DNA of 64,000 bases, taken from positions 186,001 through 250,000 of the forward strand of contig CAWAVG010000001.1 of NCBI GenBank assembly GCA_963785425.1. Reading direction: 5' to 3'. The notes below the pieces were generated by a model. It was not told the origin of the DNA, did not search any database, and saw nothing but the letters and a program-made list of their open reading frames with translations. Below, piece by piece: positions 50,210-58,939 of the stretch (position 1 is its first letter; each line of letters opens with the position of its first letter). The position numbers were made by a program, and so were the translations under genes. Source of the stretch: RYN-133 sp963785425 (GTDB taxonomy: Bacteria; Actinomycetota; Actinomycetes; Mycobacteriales; Jatrophihabitantaceae).

Positions 50210-50281
50210 GTGCCGCCGTCCGCGCGCGGAATTGCCGAATTTCGGATGCGGCGATCGTGGTCTATGAGCGATGCTGGCGGG

Positions 50282-50719
50282 ATGTCGACCGTTGAACCGT
50301 TTGATTTCGACAACCGTGTCGAGCGGGTGGACTGGGAGCAGGCGAAGGCGGACCTGGCGGCTGATCATTTCGACAACGGACGCTCTGCCGCTGCCTTGCG
50401 TAAGTCGTTTGCCCAGTCGCAGCACGTTGCTTTCGCGTGGCTCGACGGTCGAGTTGTCGGCATGGCCCGGCTGCTGTCAGACGGGGTATCCAACGCGTAC
50501 CTGCTCGACGTATGGACGCATTCGCGGGTGCGTGGGCGCGGCATCGCGACGACCTTGGTGCGTCGCCTCATCGCTGCAGTGCCCGGCCAGCACGTAGGGC
50601 TTCAGACTGAGGATGCAGAGGCGTTCTACCTGTCGTTGGGCTTCGCGCATCAACCGGAGTTCATGAGCCTCGATTCAGGGCAATGGCTCGACAATGAGGC
50701 AAACCGGGAGCTTCTCTGA
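50282..50719 (+). CDS. GNAT-family acetyltransferase
   Basis: This 145-residue protein has the acetyl-CoA motif LLDVWTHSRVRGRGIATTLV (R/Q-x-x-G-x-G/A), preceded by VAFAWLDGRVVGMARLL and followed by EAFYLSLGFAHQPE. ATG 50282 or ATG 50264 may be the start. It probably acetylates a small molecule or protein N-terminus; the substrate is unknown. Confidence 0.88.
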   Translation: MSTVEPFDFDNRVERVDWEQAKADLAADHFDNGRSAAALRKSFAQSQHVAFAWLDGRVVGMARLLSDGVSNAYLLDVWTHSRVRGRGIATTLVRRLIAAVPGQHVGLQTEDAEAFYLSLGFAHQPEFMSLDSGQWLDNEANRELL

Positions 50720-50792
50720 CACGACGCGCGTCATGTCACGCCTACCGCACCCTGACCCGAAGTCCCCGGGCCGTGCGTAACTCAAACAAGTA

Positions 50793-50834
50793 GCCGCGCA
50801 AGCGGCCCCACCGGATCTGCCGCCGTGAGTGCGC
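50793..50834 (+). repeat. Interspersed repeat copy 6
   Basis: CGCGCAAGCGGCCCCACCGG is followed by ATCTGCCGCCGTGAGTGCGC, one well-formed unit with the same TGAGTGCGC end as cluster 1. The surrounding 350-base gap 50720-51066 has no other supported feature except possible 5' debris of the next gene. Confidence 0.65.
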
Positions 50835-51066
50835 TCATGCCTACGAACGTTTCCTACGTCGCGGTCGTCGAACAGCCGACATGCGGTCGTCAGGCCGAGG
50901 CCGGGGCCCTGGCCGCGGCGTCTACTCAGACGATCCGCCTGCTCGGCAAGCAGCGATCGAACATCCCCCGCTATCGGGCCGTGACGAAGTGTCTTGCTCC
51001 CAGTCCATAGTTCTCACACGTGGTTTCCGTGGTCTTCCCGGAATGCCTTCGCCGTTGCAGCGATAG

Positions 51067-51831
51067 ATTCGGCCGGCCAGTTGGTCGCTGCAGGTCGCTG
51101 GGCTCAGCGACGAATTCCGGTGCATCACCTTCGCTGCGCGCGGGTATCCGCCCTCAGATGTGCCACTGGATCCAAATGCGTACTCCTTCCGTCGCGGCGT
51201 CGAGGACGCGATTGACGTGATGGATGCTTTCGGCCTCGCTCGGGTTCACGTAGTAGGTCTGTCCATGGGCGGCTACTCCGCCCTGCACCTCGGCGCGCTC
51301 CATCCCGACCGCGTCTCGTCGCTGCTTGTTGCCAGCACCGGCAGCGGGTCTGACCCGAATGCGCGATCAACATTCCTAACCGATACGAGAGCACTTGCCG
51401 AGGCGTTCATGCGAGAAGGCGCGCAGCCCGTCGCGGACCGCATTGCAACACTTGAAAACCGGATTCAGCTCAAGCGGAAGAGACACGACCTGTGGAGCGA
51501 GTTCGTCGCGCAGCTGGGCGAGCACTCAACCAAGGGTATGGCGCTGACGATCAATGGCGTGCAACTGACTCGCCCCTCGGTATATGACATCACCGACGAG
51601 CTGCAACAGATCAGCGCGCCAACACTGGTGATGAACGGCGACGACGACGATGCGTGCCTCGACGTCGGTGTGCTGATCAAGCGGACAGTACGCACGGCCG
51701 CCCTGATGGTAATCCCGAACAGCGGGCATCTGCTGAACCTTGAAGACCCGGCGGGGTTCAACGAGGTGGTGCGCACCTTCGTCCGAACCGTCGATCGTGG
51801 CCTTTGGCCGTTCGCAAACGCTCCGGGCTGA
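51067..51831 (+). pseudogene. Alpha/beta hydrolase with a disrupted 5' end
   Basis: The hydrolase similarity starts before any start codon: SLQVAGLSDEFRCITFAARG then YPPSD is in frame upstream of GTG 51160. The nucleophile elbow HVVGLSMGGYSALHLG, the acid region MNGDDDDACLDVG and the histidine region PNSGHLLNLEDP are intact. A TAG at 51064-51066 blocks the frame; just before it IVLTRGFRG resembles a degraded oxyanion-hole strand (VLxHGF). Translation from GTG 51160 would give 223 residues without the first strands. I therefore call it a 5'-disrupted pseudogene. Confidence 0.6.
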
Positions 51832-51944
51832 TCGGCGGCACTCGACATGCACGACCCTGTTGCGCTGGCCCATGACGAGTCGAGCCCATCGTGGCGCTCA
51901 GTCGTGCGCGAACATAGTGACGCTGCGCTTATAGGCTCGTGATC

Positions 51945-52445
51945 ATGGAGACGCCAGCCTGTGAAGGGCTCACATTTCGGCGGATGACCGACGCCGACCT
52001 CGACCTGATGTACTCGCTATTGGGCGACTCTGAGGTAATGAGCCACTACGACCACCCGAAGTCACGTGCTGAGTGCCAGGGTTGGATCGCCTGGAACCAG
52101 CGCAACTACGCCCGGGACGGGTTCGGGCTCTGGATCATCGAAACAACCGATGGCGATTTTGTCGGCGACTGCGGCTTGACCTGGCAGCCGATCGATGGCG
52201 AATCACTCGAACTCGGCTACCACGTGCTCCCTCGGCACCAGGGCCGCGGACTCGCTACGACCGCAGCGGTAGCAGTCCTCGATTTCGCGCGCGGACGCGG
52301 CGTCAGGCACGTCATCGCCATCATCGCGCCGGGCAACCTGCCTTCGGTCCGCGTCGCTGAGAAGGCTGGCCTGACCTACTACAAGGACGCCGCCTACCAC
52401 GGCGACACCCACCGGATCTATCGAACTGACCTGAGGCCTGTCTGA
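51945..52445 (+). CDS. RimJ/RimL-type GNAT acetyltransferase
   Basis: This 166-residue protein has LTFRRMTDADLDLMYSLLGD at the start, LELGYHVLPRHQGRGLATTA (acetyl-CoA motif) near residue 95 and PGNLPSVRVAEKAGL near residue 130. This order is that of RimJ/RimL-like N-acetyltransferases. ATG 51945 is preferred to GTG 51939. Substrate unknown. Confidence 0.9.
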   Translation: METPACEGLTFRRMTDADLDLMYSLLGDSEVMSHYDHPKSRAECQGWIAWNQRNYARDGFGLWIIETTDGDFVGDCGLTWQPIDGESLELGYHVLPRHQGRGLATTAAVAVLDFARGRGVRHVIAIIAPGNLPSVRVAEKAGLTYYKDAAYHGDTHRIYRTDLRPV

Positions 52446-52630
52446 TATCCCCACTCTGACGACCACTCATAGCAGCTGTCGCGGCCACGCGACCATGCCG
52501 CCGCCAGTGCGCGCATCGGCCGATGAGCCAACGGCGAGGGCCGCGCCCGACGACCCCGGCCATGGCCGCCGGGCTGGTGTCGCTGACTACGTCTGGACAC
52601 TCATGGAAATCGCGGCGCTGCTGGACTGAT

Positions 52631-53032
52631 TCACGGCAGGATTGCCGTGAGGTCCCACATGCGTGCGCCTGACAGCGGAAGCCGTAACACCACTCCAGCG
52701 CCGCGGCTGGCTGTGAACTGATCGCCACCCGCGGCCCCGAGATACGCGCTGGCAATCGCCCGGCGTGCCTGGTTCACGTTGGCGCGGTCCTGAGCGGGTA
52801 TCCCCTCCACGCGGACACCACGGAACGGCGGCACGGCCTCGAATACCAGCAGGGCACAGTCCGGACGTCGCGCGAGGTGCCGCAACTTCACGTCGTCGTC
52901 CGCCACGACTACTTCCAGCACGTCGCCGTTGCGGCGGAACCACACTGGAGACGACACCGCGCTGCCATCCTTGCGATACGTCGTCAGCGCTGCCGGCGAC
53001 GGCGCGTCCAGCAGGCTGTCCCAGTCGGTCAC
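52631..53032 (-). CDS. PPOX-family (pyridoxamine oxidase-like) flavin/F420-binding protein
   Basis: This 133-residue split-barrel protein contains ALTTYRKDGSAVSSPVWFRR, then VLEVVVADDDVKLRHLARRP and CALLVFEAVPPFRGVRVEG. This is the pattern of PPOX-class F420- or FMN-dependent enzymes. The start is GTG 53032. It is convergent with the GNAT gene; the 185-base gap between them has no recognisable feature. Confidence 0.85.
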   Translation of the reverse strand: MTDWDSLLDAPSPAALTTYRKDGSAVSSPVWFRRNGDVLEVVVADDDVKLRHLARRPDCALLVFEAVPPFRGVRVEGIPAQDRANVNQARRAIASAYLGAAGGDQFTASRGAGVVLRLPLSGARMWDLTAILP

Positions 53033-53130
53033 GCGACCAGTCTTACACCGAGCGCGCCAAGCAGATCTTCGCGTCGAACTGACCCACTACCCGAAACCTG
53101 AGGCCGGCTTGTTCTCAGTTTGGTGCCGAT

Positions 53131-53337
53131 GTGCGACCGACAACTACCGGCTCTGCCGCCGTCAGCACGCTATTGGCCGATGATGTCGACGGTCGACACT
53201 CGCGGTACCAGTGCAAGCATCGAGTCGTGTCAGGTGATGAGGACCTCCGGGGTGCCGAGCCCGTGAGGTGGATCGGCGTCGAATACATCGAGGAAGCGGG
53301 AGGCTTTCCCGGCGTCACCATCACGCGCCCCAACTAA
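53131..53337 (+). CDS. Doubtful short ORF
   Basis: This 68-residue frame starts at a GTG within a partial copy of the interspersed repeat (53144-53170) and ends RWIGVEYIEEAGGFPGVTIT before TAA. Codon use is GC-biased at the third position but there is no ribosome site and no recognised family. The rest of the 414-base gap 53033-53446 contains only the ribosome site of the GH3 gene. Confidence 0.25.
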   Translation: MRPTTTGSAAVSTLLADDVDGRHSRYQCKHRVVSGDEDLRGAEPVRWIGVEYIEEAGGFPGVTITRPN

Positions 53338-53446
53338 AGCGGACATTGTTCGCTTGGTTGACAAATCGGGCCGGTAGCGCGTTAGCTCCAAATCACCTCA
53401 TTGGCGCCCGAACCAGGCGGCGCATGAGAGTACAAGAGGAGCCCCT

Positions 53447-55429
53447 ATGTCTGTACGGTCCGTTCGGCGGCTCGCGCTGACCGCCTGCCTGGCAGCCACG
53501 TCGACGGCCCTGGTCGTTCCGGCGGGCACCGCGTCCCACGCTGCCGCGCCGCAGGCCACTCCCCCGTACCGCGACGCCGCGAGGCCGATCCCCCAGCGTG
53601 TGGCCGACCTGCTCTCACGCATGACTCTGGCCGAGAAGGTCGGCCAGATGACCCAGGCCGAGCGGGCTGCGATCGACAGCGACACGTCGAAGATCGCGAG
53701 TGACCACCTGGGCAGCGTGCTGTCAGGTGGTGGGTCCGTCCCGACCCCGAACACGCCGACGGCCTGGGCGGACATGGTCGATCGGTACCAGCACGCCGCG
53801 CTCCAGTCGCGGCTCGGCATCCCACTGCTGTACGGCATCGACACCGTCCACGGTGACGGCAACATGCTCGGTGCCACCGTGTTCCCACACAACATCGGCC
53901 TCGGAGCCACTCGCGACCCCGCACTCGTGCGCGCGGTCGAGCACGTCGCCGCGTCCGAGACCCGCTCCACCGGCCCGCAGTGGGCATTCGCGCCGTGCAT
54001 CTGCGTCGCCCGCGACGACCGCTGGGGACGCACCTACGAAAGCTTCGGCGAGACCCCGGCGCTCGTCATCAAGATGGAAACCGCGATAGACGGCCTGCAA
54101 GGGCCGCCCGGCCACCTTGCCGACAACGACCGTGTATTGGCGACGGCGAAGCACTTCGCCGGTGACGGGCTGACCACCTACGGCACCGGCTCGAATCTCG
54201 GCTCGACCGGGTCGTACCCGATCGATCAAGGCGTCGACGAGATCGACCGGGCGACCTTCAACCGGCTCGCGCTGAGCCCGTACGTCCCCGCGGTGCGCGA
54301 GCACCACGTCGGCACCGTCATGCCGTCGTACTCCGACGTCGACTGGACGGGCGACGGAATCGGCAACCGCATCAACATGCACGGCAACCGTGCGCTGATC
54401 ACCGGGTGGCTCAAGCAAAAGATCGGCTTTCACGGTTTCGTCATCTCCGACTACGAGGGCATCCATCACATCAACCCGGAGACCTACACCTACCGCCAGC
54501 AGGTGAAGGCCGGAGTGATGGCCGGCATCGACATGTTCATGGAGCCCAACGACTTCGAGACCTTCGAGTCGACGTTGATCGACCTGGTCAACACCGGCGA
54601 GGTCCCGATGGCGCGCATCAACGATGCTGTTCGCCGGATCCTGACCACGAAGTTCCAGATGGGGCTTTTCGACCACCCGTTCACCGACCGCACCCACCTG
54701 CCGGACGTCGGTTCGGCTGCCCATCGCGCGGTCGCCCGTCGCGCCGTGGAGGAGTCGCAAGTACTGCTGAAGAACCGGCATGCCACGCTGCCGTTGCCTA
54801 CCACGGGCAAGATCTACGTTGCGGGCAGCAATGCCGACAACATCGGCAACCAGGCGGGTGGTTGGACGCTCACCTGGCAGGGCGGCTCGACCAACGTCAT
54901 TCCCGGACACACCATCCTTGACGGGATCCGGACGACGGCCGGCACCTCGAATGTCACCTACAGTCCGGACGCATCGACACCTGTCCCGGCGCGCGCCACC
55001 GGCATCGTTGTGGTCGGCGAGACACCGTACGCGGAAGGCTACGGTGACGTCTACGGGCCGACCTGGTCCTACGATCCCGGCGACAACGGCCAGCCACGTC
55101 CGGTGAAGACCATGCAGCTCTCGGCGGCCGACCGGACCGCGGTCGACAAGGTGTGTGCCGCTGCCGCCAAGTGTGTCGTCGTGGTGGTGTCCGGACGTCC
55201 GCTGATCCTCCAGCCGCGACAGCTGGGCGAGATCGATGCGCTGGTCGCCTCGTGGCTGCCGGGCAGCGAGGGCGAGGGCGTGGCCGACGACCTGTTCGGC
55301 GCCGCGCCGTACACCGGCCGTCTGCCCGTCACCTGGCCGCGCACGCTCGCGCAGGAGCCGATCAACATCGGTGACCGCAACTATCACCCGCTGTACCCGT
55401 TCGGCTACGGGCTCCACACGAAGGGCTAG
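53447..55429 (+). CDS. Secreted GH3 beta-glucosidase/exoglucanase
   Basis: This 660-residue protein has a signal peptide (RRLALTACLAATSTALVVPA). The GH3 N-terminal domain contains MTLAEKVGQMTQAER, IPLLYGIDTVHG, TAKHFAGDG and the nucleophile strand FVISDYEGI (Asp near residue 330). The C-terminal domain begins VLLKNRHATLPLP and ends PLYPFGYGL. It hydrolyses beta-linked glucosides or glucans outside the cell. No fibronectin-like third domain is present. AGAGGAG precedes the ATG. Confidence 0.93.
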   Translation: MSVRSVRRLALTACLAATSTALVVPAGTASHAAAPQATPPYRDAARPIPQRVADLLSRMTLAEKVGQMTQAERAAIDSDTSKIASDHLGSVLSGGGSVPTPNTPTAWADMVDRYQHAALQSRLGIPLLYGIDTVHGDGNMLGATVFPHNIGLGATRDPALVRAVEHVAASETRSTGPQWAFAPCICVARDDRWGRTYESFGETPALVIKMETAIDGLQGPPGHLADNDRVLATAKHFAGDGLTTYGTGSNLGSTGSYPIDQGVDEIDRATFNRLALSPYVPAVREHHVGTVMPSYSDVDWTGDGIGNRINMHGNRALITGWLKQKIGFHGFVISDYEGIHHINPETYTYRQQVKAGVMAGIDMFMEPNDFETFESTLIDLVNTGEVPMARINDAVRRILTTKFQMGLFDHPFTDRTHLPDVGSAAHRAVARRAVEESQVLLKNRHATLPLPTTGKIYVAGSNADNIGNQAGGWTLTWQGGSTNVIPGHTILDGIRTTAGTSNVTYSPDASTPVPARATGIVVVGETPYAEGYGDVYGPTWSYDPGDNGQPRPVKTMQLSAADRTAVDKVCAAAAKCVVVVVSGRPLILQPRQLGEIDALVASWLPGSEGEGVADDLFGAAPYTGRLPVTWPRTLAQEPINIGDRNYHPLYPFGYGLHTKG

Positions 55430-55884
55430 CCGGGTCGCTCGCGACGACAGACAAGTCCTCAAGGAGGCGGCCGATTGGCACAGACCTCTACCTCCGCTTC
55501 AGCAAACTGGCTTCACCGTGCGAGCCGCACGGAAGCGCGCTGCCAGGGGATTGCAGGTCGCTGCGAGTAGAACGTCGTTCAGGACGGACCATCGCGTTTC
55601 CGGAGCGCCGTAGATCTGCCGCGCAGCGGGCCCCACCCGGATCTGCCGCAGATAGTGCGGGTATCCGTCGACGGGTGCGGGGTCTTACTGCGAGCGGGGT
55701 GCGCGTTTGGCCGACCGGATTGTTCGATCTGTCAGCACGACATCCCGCGTGCGGTACGACTCGGCCCCGCGCGGAATCGTCTGGAATGAATGCGGCTCGA
55801 GGTCGAATCTGCACTGGGGACGCTGATGCCGGCCTGGATGTTATTTGCCGGACGCTGTTTCCTCGGCGGCGAAGTTGGGCTGAG
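55430..55884. repeat. Gene-free gap with interspersed repeat copy at 55611-55660
   Basis: The repeat at 55611-55660 reads TAGATCTGCCGCGCAGCGGG then CCCCACCCGGATCTGCCGCA, a two-unit copy with the hairpin core. The rest of the 455 bases between the GH3 gene and the marR-type gene's stop has no gene I can support. Confidence 0.6.
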
Positions 55885-56388
55885 TTAGGTCGCGAGCTGC
55901 GGAGAGTTACGGCGATCGGCGATCTGGGCCAGCAGCTCGAGCAGCAGGGCCCGCTGGGCGGGGTCCACCCCGTCCAGCGCGCCGGCCTCGGCGACATCAC
56001 GTGCGGTGGCAAACTTCGCGTACATTCGCCGCCCAGCGGGCGTGATTTGGGGGATCCGGACCCGACGATCTGTCGGATCGACCGTCCGCACGACGAGCTT
56101 GTGCTGCTCAAGGCGGTCAAGAACGCTGATCAACGTCGTCTTGTCGACGCACACGGTCCGGCTCAGTTCGAGTTGAGTGCGCTGCTCGCCGTCGCCGAGG
56201 GCGGCCAGTACTAGCCAGTCGCGCACATCGTTGAGGCCGATCTCCACGGCCGCCTGGTCGAGATCGACGGTCATCCGGTCGGCGGCAGCGTGCAGCAGGA
56301 AGGTCAGATCGGCCGGTCGGAACGGTCCGGAACAGGCCGTCGTGACCGGCTCGGCCCCCTCTGGCTGGCGCGTGCCCATGCCCGACAT
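55885..56388 (-). CDS. MarR-family regulator of the efflux gene
   Basis: This 167-residue protein has a winged HTH: DVRDWLVLAALGDGEQRTQL, then SRTVCVDKTTLISVLDRLEQ and HKLVVRTVDPTDRRVRIPQI. It is divergent from the DHA2 transporter gene with a palindrome in between, the usual layout of a repressor and its drug-efflux target. ATG 56388 or ATG 56379 is the start. The inducer is unknown. Confidence 0.9.
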   Translation of the reverse strand: MSGMGTRQPEGAEPVTTACSGPFRPADLTFLLHAAADRMTVDLDQAAVEIGLNDVRDWLVLAALGDGEQRTQLELSRTVCVDKTTLISVLDRLEQHKLVVRTVDPTDRRVRIPQITPAGRRMYAKFATARDVAEAGALDGVDPAQRALLLELLAQIADRRNSPQLAT

Positions 56389-56432
56389 GATAGCGGAGAT
56401 ATTCGGATGGTCAAACATGGGATAAGTAATTG

Positions 56433-56471
56433 TCGGATCATCTTGACTCGGACGATCCGAGCTCGTAGCGT
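56433..56471 (+). promoter_or_regulatory. Palindromic operator overlapping the efflux gene promoter
   Basis: TCGGATC (56433-56439) and GATCCGA (56454-56460) are perfect 7-bp arms with a 14-base spacer. TTGACT (56443-56448) lies inside the palindrome as a -35 box, with TAGCGT (56466-56471) as a -10 after 17 bases. Binding of the MarR-type protein here would block the DHA2 transporter promoter. Confidence 0.6.
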
Positions 56472-56523
56472 GAGCGGTTGCCGTCGGCGTGAGAGCCGAA
56501 CCCATTCAGCGAAGGATTCTGCG

Positions 56524-58017
56524 ATGACCACGAGCCATACCGATCCGTATAGGGCCGCCGACCCGCGTCGATGGCTGGCGCTGGGCATCATCGCCGTCGC
56601 CCAACTGATGGTGGTGCTCGATGCGAGCATCGTGACGATTGCGCTGCCGTCGGCCCAGCACTCGTTGCACATCTCCGACGCCAACCGCCAATGGGTGGTG
56701 ACCGCCTACGCTTTGGCGTTCGGTGGCCTGCTGCTGCTCGGCGGCCGGATCGCCGACTACGTGGGCCGCAAACGCGCCTTCGTTGTCGGGCTGATCGGCT
56801 TCGGAATCTCATCGGCCATCGGCGGCCTCGCGCAGAACCAGGGCGAGCTGTTCGGAGCGCGGGGCCTGCAAGGCGCGTTCGCCGCACTGATGGCGCCGGC
56901 AGCGCTGTCGCTGATCACGGTCACCTTCGCGGAACCCCGCGAGCGGGCCAAGGCCTTCGCGGTCTATGGCGGCATATCTGGCGGCGGCGCGGCCCTCGGG
57001 TTGATCCTCGGCGGCGTGCTCACCGAGTACGCCTCCTGGCGCTGGACCCTGCTTGTCAACACCCCGATCGCGATCGCGACCGCCATCGCCGGCCTGCTCG
57101 TGGTTCGTGAGAGCCGCGCGGAGGGCAAGGCGCACTACGACGTCCCTGGCGTGATCACCAGCACCCTCGGCCTCGTCGCGCTCGTCTACGGCTTCACGAA
57201 GGCCAACGAGAGCGGCTGGTCGGCGACCAGCACCGTCTCGCTGCTCATCGCCGCAGGCGTTCTGCTCGCCGCGTTCATCGCGATCGAGAAGAACACCGCC
57301 GAGCCGCTGCTTCCGACCCGGGTGTTCACCGAGCGCAACCGCGCCGGTGCCTTTCTGGTGTCGTTGCTGATCGGGCTGGCGCTGTTCGGCATGTTCTTGT
57401 TCCTCGTCTACTACATGCAGGGCACCCTGCACTACTCCGCGGTGAAGTCCGGTCTGGCCTTCCTGCCGTTCAGTGGGGGCATCGTGGTGGCGGCCGGTCT
57501 GGCGAGCAACCTGCTGCCGCGCATCGGGCCCCGTCCGCTCATGGCCGGCGGGATGATCCTGGCCGCGCTAGGCATGGCGTGGTTCACCCGGCTCCGGGCG
57601 GACTCCGGCTTCGTGGCACACGTGCTGCCGGCCGAGATCGTGATGAGCCTGGGGATGGGCTTCGCGTTCGTCGCCCTATCGAGCACCGCGCTCGTGGGTG
57701 TCGCCGATCGCGACGCCGGCGTGGCCAGCGCGCTCGTGAACACCACCCAGCAAGTCGGTGGCTCGCTGGGCACCGCGCTGCTGAACACCATCGCCGCGAC
57801 CGCAACCGTTCACTACATCAGCACCCACGGTGCGCGCAGCTCATCAGCAGGAGCCGTGCACGGCTACACGGTCGCGTTCACCTGGAGCCTCGGCGCGCTC
57901 ATCCTCGCCGCCGTCCTGTCTCTCGCGCTGGTCACCAAGCACCGCCCGACCAGCATCGACGACGGCGACACCGAGACCGTCTTCGAACAGCCCGAAGAGG
58001 TCGCAGTCATCGCCTAG
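56524..58017 (+). CDS. DHA2-family (14-TM) MFS drug efflux transporter
   Basis: This 497-residue protein has about 14 membrane helices. MVVLDASIVTIALPSAQ is the DHA2 first-helix motif, GGRIADYVGRKRAF is the loop motif A, and GGISGGGAALGLILGGVL is the antiporter motif C. It exports drugs or dyes by proton antiport. ATG 56524 has GAAGGA eight bases upstream. A palindromic site overlaps its promoter and the divergent marR-type gene is its likely repressor. Confidence 0.95.
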   Translation: MTTSHTDPYRAADPRRWLALGIIAVAQLMVVLDASIVTIALPSAQHSLHISDANRQWVVTAYALAFGGLLLLGGRIADYVGRKRAFVVGLIGFGISSAIGGLAQNQGELFGARGLQGAFAALMAPAALSLITVTFAEPRERAKAFAVYGGISGGGAALGLILGGVLTEYASWRWTLLVNTPIAIATAIAGLLVVRESRAEGKAHYDVPGVITSTLGLVALVYGFTKANESGWSATSTVSLLIAAGVLLAAFIAIEKNTAEPLLPTRVFTERNRAGAFLVSLLIGLALFGMFLFLVYYMQGTLHYSAVKSGLAFLPFSGGIVVAAGLASNLLPRIGPRPLMAGGMILAALGMAWFTRLRADSGFVAHVLPAEIVMSLGMGFAFVALSSTALVGVADRDAGVASALVNTTQQVGGSLGTALLNTIAATATVHYISTHGARSSSAGAVHGYTVAFTWSLGALILAAVLSLALVTKHRPTSIDDGDTETVFEQPEEVAVIA

Positions 58018-58249
58018 CGCTTTTCCGAGCAAGCCAAGCCATTCGGTCCTGCGCACAAGAGGCGGACTGCGCAGACCAACCTTGGTCCTATTCGGTCGAC
58101 GAGCGTCATCGACGGGTTGGCGTGGCCGAGCTGGTCGGCGACCTACCGCGGAGGCCCTTGTTCATCGCCACCGAACAGGCATGACGACTATTAGCCCTCC
58201 CACTCGAACCGGCGTACGTATCACCCAGGGAACGGCACGACCGCGGTCA

Positions 58250-58939
58250 TCAACTCGACGCGCGCCGGTACCGATGCTCGGGGCGCCCGGTCGTCCCATA
58301 ACGCAATTCGAGCTTCAAGACCCCGTGCCGCTCGAGGTAGGTGAGGTACCGCTGCGCAGTCGCCCGACTGATACCCACCGTCTGCGCGACTTCCGTCGCC
58401 GAGACGTCATGCCCGCACTTGAGCACAGCGTTGCGCACCAGCTCGAGGGTCGGCGCCGAGTGCCCCTTGCCAGGGTGTGACTGCGTCGGCACGCGCAGCA
58501 TCCCGAACAACCGATCGACGTCGGCCTGTCCGGGCGCGTCCGCGACGACGTCCATCTGACGTCGCAGCCGCTGGTAGGCCGTCAGGCGCTCCGCCAGCGC
58601 TGCGAAGCGGAATGGTTTGACCAGGTAATGAAGCGCGCCGAGCTGCATCGCCTGGCGTACCGAGACGATTTCACGCGCGGCCGAAATCACGATGACGGCC
58701 GGCGGATCGGGCTCTTCGAGCAAGGCGCGAACGACGTTCAGACCGTCGCCGTCCGGCAGATAGATGTCCATCAACACCAGGTCCGGACGGACGCGGTGCG
58801 CGAGCGCCAGGGCTTGCTGAGCCGAGTGCGCTTTCGCCACTACGGTGTAGCCCGGCACGCGCTCAACGAACGACGCGTGAATGTCGGCCACCCGGTAGTC
58901 GTCGTCCACGACGAGCACGGTGATGGGGTCCCCTGTCAT
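58250..58939 (-). CDS. CitB/DpiA-type response regulator
   Basis: This 229-residue protein has a receiver domain with VLVVDDDYRVADIH, the phosphoacceptor in LVLMDIYLPDGDGL, VIVISA and the Lys in YLVKPF. The C-terminal HTH (EVAQTVGISRATAQRYLTYL) is the winged type of the CitB/DcuR group. The adjacent kinase gene ends in an ATGA overlap with this start. The 230 bases on its 3' side contain no recognised gene. It probably controls the divergent ABC transporter. Confidence 0.93.
   Translation of the reverse strand: MTGDPITVLVVDDDYRVADIHASFVERVPGYTVVAKAHSAQQALALAHRVRPDLVLMDIYLPDGDGLNVVRALLEEPDPPAVIVISAAREIVSVRQAMQLGALHYLVKPFRFAALAERLTAYQRLRRQMDVVADAPGQADVDRLFGMLRVPTQSHPGKGHSAPTLELVRNAVLKCGHDVSATEVAQTVGISRATAQRYLTYLERHGVLKLELRYGTTGRPEHRYRRASS

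Noticed and set aside
53723..55462. 579-residue minus-strand frame
   Set aside because: It is antisense to the GH3 gene, which has signal peptide, catalytic motifs and a ribosome site.
37353..55660. Interspersed repeats as a CRISPR array
   Set aside because: The units are separated by genes or joined without regular spacers, and no cas gene is present.
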